A stretch of DNA of 64,000 nucleotides from positions 2,108,001-2,172,000 of the forward strand of contig NZ_CP049863.1 of NCBI RefSeq assembly GCF_011299575.1, given 5' to 3'. The translations under genes were made by a program, and so were the position numbers. This DNA is from Leucobacter viscericola (GTDB lineage: Bacteria; Actinomycetota; Actinomycetes; Actinomycetales; Microbacteriaceae). Positions 53,236 to 63,127 of this stretch are shown piece after piece (the stretch's first letter is position 1; every line of letters starts with the position of its first letter). The notes below the pieces were generated by a model, which saw nothing but the letters and a program-made list of their open reading frames with translations, was not told where the DNA came from and searched no databases.

Positions 53236-54883
53236 CGTGGTCCAGTCTGTTGCCGCGGCGGAGGCTGCTCGCTCACGGGGAGGATTCCCGCGGGTAGCGG
53301 TGATTGGCGGAGGTATCGCCGGGCTCGTTGCCGCCTGGGAACTCGCCCGCAGCGGCGCCGAGGTGCAACTTTTTGAGCGGGCTGACCGCTTGGGGGGTCG
53401 CGTGTGTGCTGGGCAACTCGGTGGGGTTCACTTCGACCTTGGCCCCGAATCGTACGCGACGCGCGGCGGCGAGGTTGAGCGGCTGTTGGCTGACCTGGGG
53501 CTCGCGGGCAGGATCACCGCCACCTCCGGGGGTCGAAGCTGGGTGGTGAGTAAAGGCCGCGCGGCGCCGCTCCCACCGGCGGGAGCGATTGGAATTCCAG
53601 CAAGGCCGTGGGGCGCTGAGGCCCGACGTGTCATTGGTGTGCAGGGAGCCCTGCGCTGCACGATCGAGCCGTGGTTGCCGCGGAGTATCGGCAAGCGCGA
53701 GTCGTCACTCGGCGGTGTCGTGCGCGCGCGGCTTGGGCGCCGAACGCTTGATCGTCTAGTCGCGCCGGTGGTGCGGGGCATTTACTCCGCGAATCCCAGT
53801 GCGCTACCGATCTCTGCCGTGCCCGGATTGGCTCAGACCTACGTCGAACGCGGCTCCTTGCGCGCGGCGGCCCAAAAGCAGCGCGGCAGTGCGCGAGCCT
53901 CGGGGGCCGCTGTGGCTGGGGTGCGTGGTGGTGTGCACAGTGTCGTTGCCTACCTGGAGCAGGAGCTTGAGCGCCTTGGTGCGCGGATCTACCGGGAGAC
54001 CGAGGTCGCGGCTGTGCGGGCGCCCAAGGGGGCTTTGTTCGAACCCGATGGCGATTCGGTGGATGCCGCGCCGCACCAGTTCACCCGAGGGTTTGAGGTG
54101 GTGGTCGACGGCGGGCGGGTGCACGCGGTTGACGCGGTGCTGGTGACGGTGCCGGGGATCCTGCCGGTGATTACCTCGGACCGCGGTCACGCTGCGGAAC
54201 CTTCGAAGCGGGCGGCAAGTTCATCTGATGAATTCGTCATGTCTGATGAAGTCTCGAACGCGGAAGCGCGCAAGGGCGAGCGCGTGGGCGGGACCACTGC
54301 TGGGCCCGCTGACTCGTCCACCTGGGTCGAGGTCATTGCGATCCTCGTTGAAGATGAGCGCCTTAACGCGGCACCCCGCGGCACGGGCGCGCTCGTGGCG
54401 GAAGACGCGCGGCACGCGACCCCTCCTATCGCGGCGAAGGCGCTCACCCACGCCAATATCAAGTGGGCCTGGCTGGCCGAGCAGTTGCCAATGAACACCC
54501 ACCTGCTGCGGCTCTCGTACGGCGAACACGGTGCCGATGCGGTGACCCTGCAGATGCCCGACCCGGCAGTCGAGCGCTTGGCCCTCGCCGATGCGGGCGC
54601 GATCCTGGGCATCGACCTACCCGAAGCGGCGCTCAAGGGCATGGCGAGGCAGACCCACGAGATCCCTCGTGCTGGTTCGCGTCCGTCCGCGACTCCGCAG
54701 CGGGCCGCCGACGAGCCGATCGGTGCAGCCGAGCAAGGTCTTGGTCCGTCCCTGCCTCGGGGCATCTTCGCAACGGGTGAGTGGGTTGCCGGCACCGGCT
54801 TTGCTGCGGTCATTCCCTCCGCTCGCGCCTCAGCACGGGCGCTGCTCGCGACGGTGGCACCAGCGCAACCGAGCCACCCCTGA
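53225..54883 (+). CDS. hemY: Coproporphyrinogen III oxidase (HemY/CgoX, FAD)
   Basis: 552 residues, about 80 longer than usual. FAD motif VIGGGIAGLVAAWELARSG, FDLGPESYATRGGEV, and C-terminal IFATGEWVAGTGFAAVIPSA are present. With HemQ and HemH next to it, it should oxidise coproporphyrinogen III to coproporphyrin III as in Gram-positive bacteria. Two extra segments, near residues 320-365 and 485-515, are Ser/Ala/Glu-rich and look like insertions. The first contains a TTCATCTGATGAA palindrome in the DNA. Confidence 0.92.
   Translation: MASDVVQSVAAAEAARSRGGFPRVAVIGGGIAGLVAAWELARSGAEVQLFERADRLGGRVCAGQLGGVHFDLGPESYATRGGEVERLLADLGLAGRITATSGGRSWVVSKGRAAPLPPAGAIGIPARPWGAEARRVIGVQGALRCTIEPWLPRSIGKRESSLGGVVRARLGRRTLDRLVAPVVRGIYSANPSALPISAVPGLAQTYVERGSLRAAAQKQRGSARASGAAVAGVRGGVHSVVAYLEQELERLGARIYRETEVAAVRAPKGALFEPDGDSVDAAPHQFTRGFEVVVDGGRVHAVDAVLVTVPGILPVITSDRGHAAEPSKRAASSSDEFVMSDEVSNAEARKGERVGGTTAGPADSSTWVEVIAILVEDERLNAAPRGTGALVAEDARHATPPIAAKALTHANIKWAWLAEQLPMNTHLLRLSYGEHGADAVTLQMPDPAVERLALADAGAILGIDLPEAALKGMARQTHEIPRAGSRPSATPQRAADEPIGAAEQGLGPSLPRGIFATGEWVAGTGFAAVIPSARASARALLATVAPAQPSHP
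54220..54250. promoter_or_regulatory. Intragenic copy of the TCATCNGATGA motif in hemY
   Basis: TTCATCTGATGAA (54220-54232, a 13-bp palindrome) is followed by GTCTGATGAA ending at 54250. It lies in an insertion of HemY. It may be a regulator-binding site within the operon or coincidence. Confidence 0.35.
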
Positions 54884-54922
54884 ACCACACGTCCACACGC
54901 CAGCCACACGAAGGAGTCACAC

Positions 54923-55642
54923 ATGAGCACCGGTCACACGAGTGAGCCGAGCACTGAGACAGCCACCCCGCAGGGGTATGCGCTCTGGGCGATTTACCGG
55001 CGGGATCCGCACCGCACTGCGAACGCCAATGCAGGATTTGATCCCGCAGCCGAGACCGCCGAACTTCAGCGGGCCCAGGCCGAGGTTGAGGCGAACGGCG
55101 TCACGGTGCGCGGCTGGTACGACGTGTCGGGGTTGCGCGCCGACGCCGACCTGATGGTGTGGCTGCACGGACCAACCGCCGAGGGCCTGCAGGCCGAACT
55201 GCGCCGCCTGCGCCGAACCGCGGCGCTCGAGCGACTGCTTCCCACCTGGCAGGCGCTCGGTGTACACCGCGACGCGGAGTTCAACCGCGCGCACGTGCCT
55301 GGATTCTTGCGTGGAGAGCGCGCCCGCGAGTGGCTGTGCCTCTACCCCTTCGTGCGCAGCACCGAGTGGTACCTGCTGCCGACCGAGGAGCGCAGCGCGA
55401 TGCTCGCCCACCACGGCCGGGTTGGTGCGGCGCACCGCGGCGTGGTTGCGAACACCGTGTCGGCGTTCGCTCTCGGCGACTACGAGTGGCTGCTGCCGAT
55501 GGAGTCCGACGAGCTCACCGAGCTGGTCGACATGATGCGGGATCTGCGCGCGACCGAAGCGCGTCGACACATGCGCGAGGAGACGCCGTTCTACACGGGC
55601 CGCCGTATTGAGGCGGCAGAGATTCTGGAGGTCGTACGATGA
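54923..55642 (+). CDS. hemQ: Coproheme decarboxylase HemQ (ChdC)
   Basis: 239 residues, AAGGAG before the ATG. The chlorite-dismutase-like fold carries LCLYPFVRSTEWYLLPTEER, with the catalytic Tyr in YPFVRS and the following HGRVGAAHRGVVANTVSAFA containing the probable haem-ligand His. It converts coproheme to protohaem with peroxide, the last step of the coproporphyrin pathway. The stop overlaps hemH in ATGA. Confidence 0.95.
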   Translation: MSTGHTSEPSTETATPQGYALWAIYRRDPHRTANANAGFDPAAETAELQRAQAEVEANGVTVRGWYDVSGLRADADLMVWLHGPTAEGLQAELRRLRRTAALERLLPTWQALGVHRDAEFNRAHVPGFLRGERAREWLCLYPFVRSTEWYLLPTEERSAMLAHHGRVGAAHRGVVANTVSAFALGDYEWLLPMESDELTELVDMMRDLRATEARRHMREETPFYTGRRIEAAEILEVVR

Positions 55643-56838
55643 GCACACGCGAGGCAGACTACGGGGTTGCCACCGCCCAGGTAACCGTTCCCCACGCGAG
55701 TGAGGCTGCGCGATCCGGACCCGAACACGTTGAGACCCCCACAGCCTACGACGCGATTTTGCTTGCTGGCTTCGGCGGGCCCGAGGGCCAAGACGACGTG
55801 ATCCCGTTTCTGCGAAACGTGACGCGCGGCCGCGGCATCCCCGATGAGCGCCTTGAAGAGGTCGCGCACCACTATCGTCACTTCGGCGGCGTGAGCCCCA
55901 TCAATGATCAGAACCGCGAGCTGAAGGCTGCCCTCGAGGTTGAACTCGCCTCGCGCGGCATCGATCTGCCGGTGCTCTGGGGCAACAGGAACTGGGACCC
56001 GTACATCACCGACGTGCTGAAGGATGCCCACGAGCAAGGCCACAAGCGCGTCATCGCGATCGCGACGAGCGCCTACTCGTCGTTCTCGTCGTGCAGGCAG
56101 TACCGCGAAAACTTTGCCGAGTCGCTTGAGAATGCCGACCTTGTCGGCAGTATGACGATCGATAAGGTGCGCCCGTTTTTCGATCACCCCGGGTTCGTTG
56201 AGCCGTTTATCGAGGGTGTTCGGGCGGGGATCCAGCAGCTGCGCGAGCAACTGCCCGACCTTGATGTTGCGCGCGAGGTGCGGATCCTCTTCGCCACCCA
56301 CTCCATCCCGACAGCGGATGCTGAGCGCTCGGGCGCCCGCGACCGTGATTACGGCCCCGGTGGCGCGTACGCCGCTCAGCACCTCGCGGTCAGTGAGGTC
56401 GTCGCGCACGCGGCGGGCGAGGGAGCCGCGTGGGATCTGGTGTACCAATCGCGCAGTGGCCCGCCGTCGCAGCCGTGGCTCGATCCCGACATCAACGACG
56501 CCATCGCGCTGCTGCCAGCCGAGGGTGTGCGGGCGGTGGTGATCGTGCCGATCGGATTTGTGAGCGACCACATGGAGGTGCTGTGGGATCTCGACACCGA
56601 GGCCCTCGAGACCTGCCGCGAGCACGGGCTCGCCGCCGTGCGCGTGCCGACCCCGGGCAAGCACCAAGCCTACGTGCGTGGTCTTGTTGACCTGGTGCTT
56701 GAGCGCCGTGACGGCACTCCCGCGAGTGAGCGGCCAGCCATGACGAAGCTCGGGCCGTGGTTCGATGTGTGCCGACCCGGGTGCTGCGAGAACGTGCGGG
56801 CCGGGTTCAAGCCGGCGGCTGCGGGGATCGCGCCGTGA
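55639..56838 (+). CDS. hemH: Coproporphyrin ferrochelatase
   Basis: 399 residues. Motifs: ILLAGFGGPEGQDDVIPFL, HFGGVSPINDQNRELKAAL, TSAYSSFSSCRQY, ATHSIPT and SRSGPPSQPWLDPDIND. It inserts iron into coproporphyrin III. The C-terminus is cysteine-rich (CRPGCC), and many actinobacterial ferrochelatases use such cysteines for a [2Fe-2S] cluster. Stop overlaps the hemC start in GTGA. Confidence 0.95.
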   Translation: MSTREADYGVATAQVTVPHASEAARSGPEHVETPTAYDAILLAGFGGPEGQDDVIPFLRNVTRGRGIPDERLEEVAHHYRHFGGVSPINDQNRELKAALEVELASRGIDLPVLWGNRNWDPYITDVLKDAHEQGHKRVIAIATSAYSSFSSCRQYRENFAESLENADLVGSMTIDKVRPFFDHPGFVEPFIEGVRAGIQQLREQLPDLDVAREVRILFATHSIPTADAERSGARDRDYGPGGAYAAQHLAVSEVVAHAAGEGAAWDLVYQSRSGPPSQPWLDPDINDAIALLPAEGVRAVVIVPIGFVSDHMEVLWDLDTEALETCREHGLAAVRVPTPGKHQAYVRGLVDLVLERRDGTPASERPAMTKLGPWFDVCRPGCCENVRAGFKPAAAGIAP

Positions 56839-57899
56839 CCGGGCGTGTGTTCGCGCCGGGGGAGCATCCCGACTCCAGGCTTGGTGTGCGCGGAGACACT
56901 TACCTGTCTCCGCAGCGCGGTTTGATTCGTATTGGTACCCGCCGCAGTCGCCTCGCGATCGCCCAGACGACGCAGGTCGCGAAAAAGGTTGCACGTGAAA
57001 CGGGCGCCGATGTGGCCCTCGTAACGGTGACCACAAAGGGTGATGTGTCGCGGGCCCCGCTCGCGCAGCTCGGCGGTACGGGTGTGTTTGTGAGCGCGTT
57101 GCGTGACGCGCTGCTCGACAACCGATGTGACCTCGCAGTGCACTCGTTTAAGGATCTGCCGACCGGGCCCTGCGAGGGCATCGTGGTTGGCGCGGTGCCC
57201 GAGCGCGCCGATCCGCGCGATGCACTCTGCGCGCGCGACGGGCTAAGCCTGCGTGAGCTGCCCGCGGGGGCTCGTGTTGGCACCGGCTCGCCCAGGCGGG
57301 CGGCGCAGGTGCTGGCGGTGCGTCCCGACCTGCAGGTCGAAGACATTCGCGGCAACATCGACACGCGGCTCAGCTTTGTTGGTGACTCGCTCGACGCGGT
57401 TGTGCTCGCGGCGGCCGGGCTTGATCGTGCTGACAGCTCAGACGTGATCACCGAGCGCTTCGACCTGGCGCGGGTACCAACCGCCCCCGCGCAGGGTGCA
57501 CTCGCGGTTGAGGTGCGAGGCGTGGGTGCGAGGCCCGGGATCTCAGACCTCACCGAGCCGCTCGTTGCGGCGGCACTACGCGCCCTCGAGCATCCGGCGT
57601 CGCGCCTCACGGCGCTGGCCGAACGGTCAGTGCTCACAACACTCGAGGCGGGGTGCGCGGCGCCGATCGGCGCAACGGCGCACATCGCGGGTGGCACGCT
57701 GCAGCTTCGTGCGATCGTGTACCGCACTGACGGCACCGAGCACTTGGAGGTCGTGCAGTCGACGGCCCTCGGGAACGGCACGGCAGGGGAGGCGCTTGCG
57801 CTGCAGCTGGGTCGTGATGTCGCCGGTGAACTGCTGAGTCGGGGCGCGGCCGAGCTGACCGATCTCGGGGCGGTGCTCGCGCGTCAGGGCAACAGGTAG
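56835..57899 (+). CDS. hemC: Hydroxymethylbilane synthase
   Basis: 354 residues from GTG 56835, overlapping the hemH stop; the longer frame lies in hemH. The core begins IRIGTRRSRLAIAQTTQVA. HSFKDLPTGP, GTGSPRRAAQVLAVRPDLQ and the dipyrromethane cysteine in LEAGCAAPIGA are present. It joins four porphobilinogens. The N-terminus is about 35 residues longer than usual, so a later start is possible. Confidence 0.94.
   Translation: MTGRVFAPGEHPDSRLGVRGDTYLSPQRGLIRIGTRRSRLAIAQTTQVAKKVARETGADVALVTVTTKGDVSRAPLAQLGGTGVFVSALRDALLDNRCDLAVHSFKDLPTGPCEGIVVGAVPERADPRDALCARDGLSLRELPAGARVGTGSPRRAAQVLAVRPDLQVEDIRGNIDTRLSFVGDSLDAVVLAAAGLDRADSSDVITERFDLARVPTAPAQGALAVEVRGVGARPGISDLTEPLVAAALRALEHPASRLTALAERSVLTTLEAGCAAPIGATAHIAGGTLQLRAIVYRTDGTEHLEVVQSTALGNGTAGEALALQLGRDVAGELLSRGAAELTDLGAVLARQGNR
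56988..57001. promoter_or_regulatory. Degenerate parS-like site in hemC
   Basis: GTTGCACGTGAAAC differs from the parS core at one base. It is about 45 kb from oriC, beyond the main parS group, and may be chance. Confidence 0.2.
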
Positions 57900-57908
57900 C
57901 GCCGATTG

Positions 57909-58787
57909 ATGACTGAGACGGCAGAGCGGTTGCTCGCGGACGCATCGCTTCGTGGCGCACGGGTGTTGATCCTGCGCGGTGGACCCTGGGGTGATCGCGT
58001 CGCGGCCCAGGTGCGTGATCGCGGCGGTGAGCCAATTGTCTACCCGCTGATTGAGATTGAGCCCGTCGATACTCCCGAGTTGCGCGCGGCGGTCGAGCGC
58101 TGGAGGCGAGGCGCCTATGACTGGGTTGTGCTGACCAGCGCGAATGCGGTCAACGCGGCACTGGCTGTAGCTGATGGCGCGTTCGAATCGATTGCTGATG
58201 CTGGAGGTGCCGCTACGCCTGGCTCAGGATCGGGCTCGGGAGCGGGATCGCGATCCCGCATCGCCGCGGTCGGGCCGGGTACAGCCACCGCAGCACGGGC
58301 TGCCGGGCTTGGTGTTGACCTCATGCCCGAGCACGACTTCTCGACCGACGGCCTGATTGCGGCGCTCGACGCCGAACTGAGCAGCGGGCCTAGCTTTGAA
58401 CAGCAGCGAATCCTCCTGCCGCTATCGAACCTGAGCGATGACCGCCTGCAGACTTGGCTCGCCACCGCCGGGCACCTCGTTGACCGTGTCACCGCTTACG
58501 AGACCGTCCAGATTGAACAGGATGTGCGATCCCGAGCCGCATGCGCCACCGCTCTCGCAGACAGCGACCTCATACTCGTGACCAGTGGGTCGGCCGCCCG
58601 CGCGCTCGCCGCAAATCTCAGCGCGGTTGACGCTGCTGTGCCACCCACCATCGCGGCCATTGGCGAACCGACCGCAACCGCTCTTCGTGACGTCGGGCTC
58701 GCGCCGCAGATTGTCGCGGGCACCCAAACGATCGACGGGCTGCTCGACGCGATTGTCGCTCAAGTGAACGAACCGAACCACCAATAG
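57909..58787 (+). CDS. hemD: Uroporphyrinogen-III synthase
   Basis: 292 residues from ATG 57909. HemD proteins are poorly conserved, but the fold pattern is visible: [20 protein letters not shown] with a PLIEIEPVD strand, [35 protein letters not shown] and [17 protein letters not shown]. It closes hydroxymethylbilane to uroporphyrinogen III. A Gly/Ser-rich linker ([11 protein letters not shown]) lies near residue 110. Confidence 0.9.
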   Translation: MTETAERLLADASLRGARVLILRGGPWGDRVAAQVRDRGGEPIVYPLIEIEPVDTPELRAAVERWRRGAYDWVVLTSANAVNAALAVADGAFESIADAGGAATPGSGSGSGAGSRSRIAAVGPGTATAARAAGLGVDLMPEHDFSTDGLIAALDAELSSGPSFEQQRILLPLSNLSDDRLQTWLATAGHLVDRVTAYETVQIEQDVRSRAACATALADSDLILVTSGSAARALAANLSAVDAAVPPTIAAIGEPTATALRDVGLAPQIVAGTQTIDGLLDAIVAQVNEPNHQ

Positions 58788-58789
58788 AA

Positions 58790-59791
58790 ATGACAGTGAT
58801 GCACACTCCCGCTCCCTCTAACTCTCGTTCGCACCGACCCCGGCGCCTTCGCAGTTCGCCTGCCATGCGCCGTCTGGTGGCCGAGACCAGACTGCACCCG
58901 GCAAATCTTGTGCTGCCGGTGTTTGTCCGTGAGGGTATCGACGAACCACGTCCGATCACCTCCATGCCCGGGGTGATGCAGCACACGCTCGAGTCCGTGA
59001 GACCGCTCGCCGCCGAGGCCGCCGAGGCCGGGCTGGGAGGCATCATGCTGTTTGGGGTGCCGGCCGAGCGCGATCCACTGGGGAGTGCCGCGGCCGATCC
59101 CAATGGCATTCTGAACCTCGCTATTCGCGCGGTTGCCGACGAGGTCGGCGGCGAACTTGTGGTGCAGAGTGACCTGTGCCTTGACGAGTTCACCTCGCAC
59201 GGACACTGCGGTCTGCTCGACGATGCGGGCCGAGTCGACAACGACGCGACGCTGGAGAGCTACGCGCGCATGGCGGTTGCGCAGGCGGAAGCAGGGGCAG
59301 AACTGCTCGGCCTCTCGGGCATGATGGACGGCCAGGTTGCAGTCGTGCGCGAGGCGCTCGACGCGGCGGGGCACATCGACACCGCGATCTTGGCGTACGC
59401 GGCAAAGTACGCGTCAGCGTTCTACGGGCCGTTTCGTGAGGCGGTCGACTCGCAGCTGCAGGGCGACCGACGCAGCTACCAGCAGGATCCCGCCAACCGT
59501 CGCGAGGGCCTGCGCGAGGCGCTGTTGGACCTCGACGAGGGCGCAGACATCGTCATGGTGAAGCCCGCGATGAGCTACCTCGACGTGCTCTCTGACGTCG
59601 CTCGGGTGAGCACGGTTCCCGTCTGGGCGTATCAGGTGTCGGGTGAGGCCGCGATGATCGAGGCGGCCGCGCAGAACGGCTGGATCGACCGCGAGGGTGC
59701 GATCCGGGAGTCGCTCGTGAGCATTGCCCGCGCCGGGGCCGACACGGTTCTGAGCTACTTCGCGCTTGAGGCTGCGGCTTGGTGGCGGTGA
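58790..59791 (+). CDS. hemB: Delta-aminolevulinic acid dehydratase
   Basis: 333 residues. Schiff-base lysines are in [12 protein letters not shown] and [14 protein letters not shown]. The metal site reads [14 protein letters not shown]: two of the three zinc cysteines are kept and one is Asp, as in other actinobacteria. Condenses two ALA to porphobilinogen. The start could also be ATG 58799; no clear ribosome site was seen. Confidence 0.96.
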   Translation: MTVMHTPAPSNSRSHRPRRLRSSPAMRRLVAETRLHPANLVLPVFVREGIDEPRPITSMPGVMQHTLESVRPLAAEAAEAGLGGIMLFGVPAERDPLGSAAADPNGILNLAIRAVADEVGGELVVQSDLCLDEFTSHGHCGLLDDAGRVDNDATLESYARMAVAQAEAGAELLGLSGMMDGQVAVVREALDAAGHIDTAILAYAAKYASAFYGPFREAVDSQLQGDRRSYQQDPANRREGLREALLDLDEGADIVMVKPAMSYLDVLSDVARVSTVPVWAYQVSGEAAMIEAAAQNGWIDREGAIRESLVSIARAGADTVLSYFALEAAAWWR

Positions 59792-59871
59792 CTGATGGGA
59801 TCGCTCGCCGCGACTGACCCTCACACCTCGATCTGAACCACTTCAACCCCCAACCACTTGGAGTCACACCC

Positions 59872-61185
59872 ATGACACACCTCACCAACGCAGAACTTGA
59901 GACCCGCGCAGGCCGCGTCATCCCTGGCGGAGTCAACTCCCCGGTGCGCGCCTTCGCCTCTGTCGGTGGCACGCCGCGCTACTTCGCTTCAGGCCGCGGA
60001 CCCTACGTCACCGACGTCGAGGGCCGCGAGTATGTCGACCTCGTTGGGGCCTGGGGGCCCGCCCTGCTGGGGCACGCCTTGCCCGAGGTGGTGTCTGCGG
60101 TGCAGGAGGCTGTTGGCCGTGGGCTCGGCTTCGGCGCGTCGGCTCCGGCAGAGGTCGAACTGGCCGAGTTGCTCGTGGCGAAGCTGCCCGATGTCGACAA
60201 GGTGCGCCTTGTTTCGACCGGAACCGAAGCCACGATGACGGCCATTCGGATCGCTCGCGGTGCGACCGACAGGCCGCTCATCATCAAGTTTGCCGGTCAC
60301 TACCACGGTCACTCGGACGGCCTGTTGGCGGCTGCGGGATCGGGGCTCGCGACGCTTGCCCTACCCGGATCAGCCGGGGTGACCGCCGAGACGGCGGCCC
60401 AGACCATCGTGCTGCCATACAACGACGTGCTCGCGCTTGAGCAGGCCTTCGCCGAACACGGTTCGCAGATCGCCGCGGTGATCACGGAGGCGGCGGCGGC
60501 GAACATGGGTGTTGTCGCGCCGCTGCCCGGATTCACCGCGAGCATGCTCGAGATTGCGCACCGCCACGGCGCGCTCGTGATCACTGACGAGGTGCTCACC
60601 GGGTTCCGTGCCGGGCCGACCGGGTACTGGGGATTGGAGCGGGATCAGGTGCCCGCCGAGCAGCGGCCCGATCTCTTCACTTTCGGCAAGGTTGTTGGTG
60701 GCGGGTTGCCGCTCGCGGCGGTCGCCGGTCGGGCTGAGCTGATGGACCTGCTCGCTCCCACCGGCCCCGTGTATCAGGGCGGCACACTCTCCGGTAACCC
60801 GGTCGCGGCTACTGCCGGGTTGGCGACGTTGCGCGCGGCCGATGACGCGGCGTATTCACGCCTGGGCGCGGCCTCCGATGCGCTCGCCGCAGAGGTGTCG
60901 GCGGCGCTCTCTGCTGTTGGTGTTGCGCACCGGGTGCAGCGCGCGGGCACACTCTTCAGTGTGCTGTTTGGTGACTTTCCCGAGGCGCCACGCGGCTATG
61001 TCGAAGTACAGCGCCAGAACACTGCGCAGTACGGCGCGTTTTTCCACGCGATGCTCGATGCTGGGGTGTCACTGCCGCCGAGTGCCTACGAGACGTGGTT
61101 TGTGTCGGCCGCGCACGATGCAGCCGCGCTCGATCGGGTGGTGCAGGCGCTCCCTGAGGCCGCGCGCCGCGCTGCGACGGTCTGA
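59872..61185 (+). CDS. hemL: Glutamate-1-semialdehyde 2,1-aminomutase
   Basis: 437 residues, with TTGGAG before the ATG. PLP lysine in [17 protein letters not shown]; other motifs are [31 protein letters not shown] and [10 protein letters not shown]. It forms ALA from the HemA product. Last gene of the hem cluster, so every step from glutamyl-tRNA to protohaem is encoded here. Confidence 0.97.
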   Translation: MTHLTNAELETRAGRVIPGGVNSPVRAFASVGGTPRYFASGRGPYVTDVEGREYVDLVGAWGPALLGHALPEVVSAVQEAVGRGLGFGASAPAEVELAELLVAKLPDVDKVRLVSTGTEATMTAIRIARGATDRPLIIKFAGHYHGHSDGLLAAAGSGLATLALPGSAGVTAETAAQTIVLPYNDVLALEQAFAEHGSQIAAVITEAAAANMGVVAPLPGFTASMLEIAHRHGALVITDEVLTGFRAGPTGYWGLERDQVPAEQRPDLFTFGKVVGGGLPLAAVAGRAELMDLLAPTGPVYQGGTLSGNPVAATAGLATLRAADDAAYSRLGAASDALAAEVSAALSAVGVAHRVQRAGTLFSVLFGDFPEAPRGYVEVQRQNTAQYGAFFHAMLDAGVSLPPSAYETWFVSAAHDAAALDRVVQALPEAARRAATV

Positions 61186-61192
61186 GAGTCGC

Positions 61193-61243
61193 GCGCCCGG
61201 TGATCCTGTGCGCCCGGTGATCCCGTGCGCTCGGTGATCCTGA
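61193..61243. repeat. Three 17-nt tandem repeats after hemL
   Basis: GCGCCCGGTGATCCTGT is repeated three times with single-base changes (third copy begins GCGCTCGG). Non-coding. Confidence 0.7.
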
Positions 61244-61309
61244 CCGCAGAGCCCTGACCCAGGCACCGCCCGCGATCCTGCGCTGGCCCCTGACCCCTGA
61301 CCCCGTGCG

Positions 61310-61359
61310 GTGAACGCATCTCAACATTATGAGATTCCATAATGTTGAGATGCGTTCAC
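61310..61359. terminator. Perfect 21-nt-arm hairpin between convergent hemL and purB
   Basis: The left arm (61310-61330, starting GTGAACGCATCTCAACAT) and right arm (61339-61359) are exact complements around an 8-nt loop. It ends 13 bp before the purB stop. Its convergent position suggests two-way termination, but no T run follows on either side. Confidence 0.6.
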
Positions 61360-61372
61360 GCGAGGGCGTTCG

Positions 61373-62758
61373 CTACCGCTTCAGGTAGTCGAGCAGGCGC
61401 ACCGCGTCGCCGATGTAGGTCGCGGGCGTGAGCTCGAGCAGACGCTGCTTCGCCTCATCGCCGATTTCGAGAGCCTGCACAAACTCGATCAGGTCCTGCT
61501 GACCGATGCGGCGACCGCGGGTCAGCTCCTTGAGTGCCGCGTAGGGATCGCTGATGGTCGAGCGGCCCGAGGCCACCTCGGCGCGGATGACGGTCTGGAT
61601 CGCCTCGCCCAGCACTTCCCAGTTCGCGTCGAGATCGGCAGCAAGTGCCTCGGGGGCCGCGTCGATCTGGCCGAGCCCCTTCAAGATGTTGTCGAGCGCG
61701 AGCACCGAGTGGCCAAAGGCGACGCCGATGTTGCGCTGCGCTGAGGAGTCGGTGAGGTCGCGCTGCCAGCGGCTCGTCACGAGTGTCGCCGCGAGCGAGT
61801 CGAGCAGCGCGTTCGACAGCTCGAGGTTTGCCTCGGCGTTTTCGAAGCGGATCGGGTTGACCTTGTGCGGCATCGTTGAGGATCCGGTAGCCCCCGCAAC
61901 CGGGATCTGGCGGAAGTACCCGATCGAGATGTAGCTCCAGATGTCGGTCGCGAGGTTGTGCAGGATCCGGTTCGCGTGCGCGATCCTCGTGTACAGCTCT
62001 GCCTGCCAGTCGTGAGACTCGATCTGCGTGGTCAGCGGGTTCCAGTCGAGGCCGAGGCCCTCGACGAACTCCTGCGAGACCTGCATCCAGTCGGTGTTGG
62101 GGTCGGCCGCGAGGTGCGCCGCAAACGTGCCGGTCGCGCCCGAGAACTTGCCGAGGTACTCGACGTCGTCGATCTGGTTGAGCTGGCGCTCGAGGCGGTA
62201 CACAAAGACCGCGAGCTCTTTGCCGAGGGTTGTCGGGGTTGCGGGCTGGCCGTGTGTGCGGCTCATCATCGGCAACTCGCGGTACTGCTCGGCCTGGCGC
62301 GCGATCTCCGCGATGACCTTCTCGAAGCGCGGGCGCCACACGTCGGCGACGGCCTGCTTCACGGTGAGCGCGTACGACAGGTTGTTGATGTCTTCGCTCG
62401 TGCAGCAAACGTGAGTCAGCTCGGCGATCGTGTCGAGCCCCTGCGCGCTCAGCTGATCCCGAACCAAGTACTCGACGGCCTTCACGTCGTGCTGTGTGGT
62501 CGCCTCGATCTCGGCGAGCTTGTCGATCTCGGCCTGGCCGAAGTTCGCGGCCCACTCACGCAGTGTCGCGACCTGCTCGGTGCTGAGGGGCGATCCACCC
62601 AGCAGTGAGTGCGAGGTGAGGTAAATCAGCCACTCGACCTCGACGTGCACGCGTGCCTTGTTGAGCCCCGCCTCAGAGAGCGTGTTGCCGAGGTCAGCGA
62701 CCGCCGCGCGGTAGCGTCCGTCGAGCGGGCTGATGGGCTGCGGGGGCATGGGCGTCAT
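61373..62758 (-). CDS. purB: Adenylosuccinate lyase
   Basis: 461 residues from ATG 62758 (MTPMPPQPISPLDGRYRAAV), with GGAG upstream; the longer frame to 62878 overlaps a repeat. Signature for the fumarase/aspartase superfamily is GSSTMPHKVNPI; the catalytic regions THVCCTSEDINNLSYAL and MSRTHGQPATPTTLGKELAV are intact. Acts twice in purine synthesis. The length and motifs match the E. coli type. Confidence 0.97.
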   Translation of the reverse strand: MTPMPPQPISPLDGRYRAAVADLGNTLSEAGLNKARVHVEVEWLIYLTSHSLLGGSPLSTEQVATLREWAANFGQAEIDKLAEIEATTQHDVKAVEYLVRDQLSAQGLDTIAELTHVCCTSEDINNLSYALTVKQAVADVWRPRFEKVIAEIARQAEQYRELPMMSRTHGQPATPTTLGKELAVFVYRLERQLNQIDDVEYLGKFSGATGTFAAHLAADPNTDWMQVSQEFVEGLGLDWNPLTTQIESHDWQAELYTRIAHANRILHNLATDIWSYISIGYFRQIPVAGATGSSTMPHKVNPIRFENAEANLELSNALLDSLAATLVTSRWQRDLTDSSAQRNIGVAFGHSVLALDNILKGLGQIDAAPEALAADLDANWEVLGEAIQTVIRAEVASGRSTISDPYAALKELTRGRRIGQQDLIEFVQALEIGDEAKQRLLELTPATYIGDAVRLLDYLKR

Positions 62759-62877
62759 TGGGTCTCCGTGCTGGTAGGGGGCTCGGCGTGCGAGCTTTGT
62801 GCATAGGCCGGGTCTATTCTCCCATGCCTCTCGGATGCCTCTCCCATCCCTCTCGCGTGAGGCCTTGTGCAGCCACA

Positions 62878-62939
62878 TGTCAGCCGGTGTTCACATGTCA
62901 GCCGGTGCAGAACCCGCGATCCTGTCCGGCTGACATGCC
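62878..62939. repeat. Intergenic hairpin repeat, family C copy 2
   Basis: TGTCAGCCGGTG appears twice (ACATGTCAGCCGGTG each time) and CCGGCTGACATGCC closes the hairpin; GCGATCCTGTCCGG matches copy 1 at 25763-25842. It lies between purB and the small membrane gene. Confidence 0.75.
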
Positions 62940-62962
62940 ACTACCGGTTGACGTGCGGCGGC

Positions 62963-63127
62963 CTAGTGAATGGCCGCAGCAACGAGCATTCCCACGGAGC
63001 CCATCGGCCCAAAGATGCCCTTCGCGTCGACGAAGCTCAGAAAAATGAACAGTGCGCTGAGTACCGCGAGGATCAGTCCGGCCCACACAAACGCTGAGAC
63101 GGGTTCGAGCTCTTGCGTATCTTCCAT
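62963..63127 (-). CDS. 54-residue membrane protein
   Basis: ATG 63127, with GAGGTGAG upstream, to stop 62963. The peptide MEDTQELEPVSAFVWAGLIL continues into two hydrophobic helices (AGLILAVLSALFIFLSFVD and GPMGSVGMLVAAAIH). Its ATG overlaps the stop of the phosphatase gene (TGATG), so it is translated from the same mRNA. No family recognised; conservation elsewhere would confirm it. Confidence 0.6.
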   Translation of the reverse strand: MEDTQELEPVSAFVWAGLILAVLSALFIFLSFVDAKGIFGPMGSVGMLVAAAIH

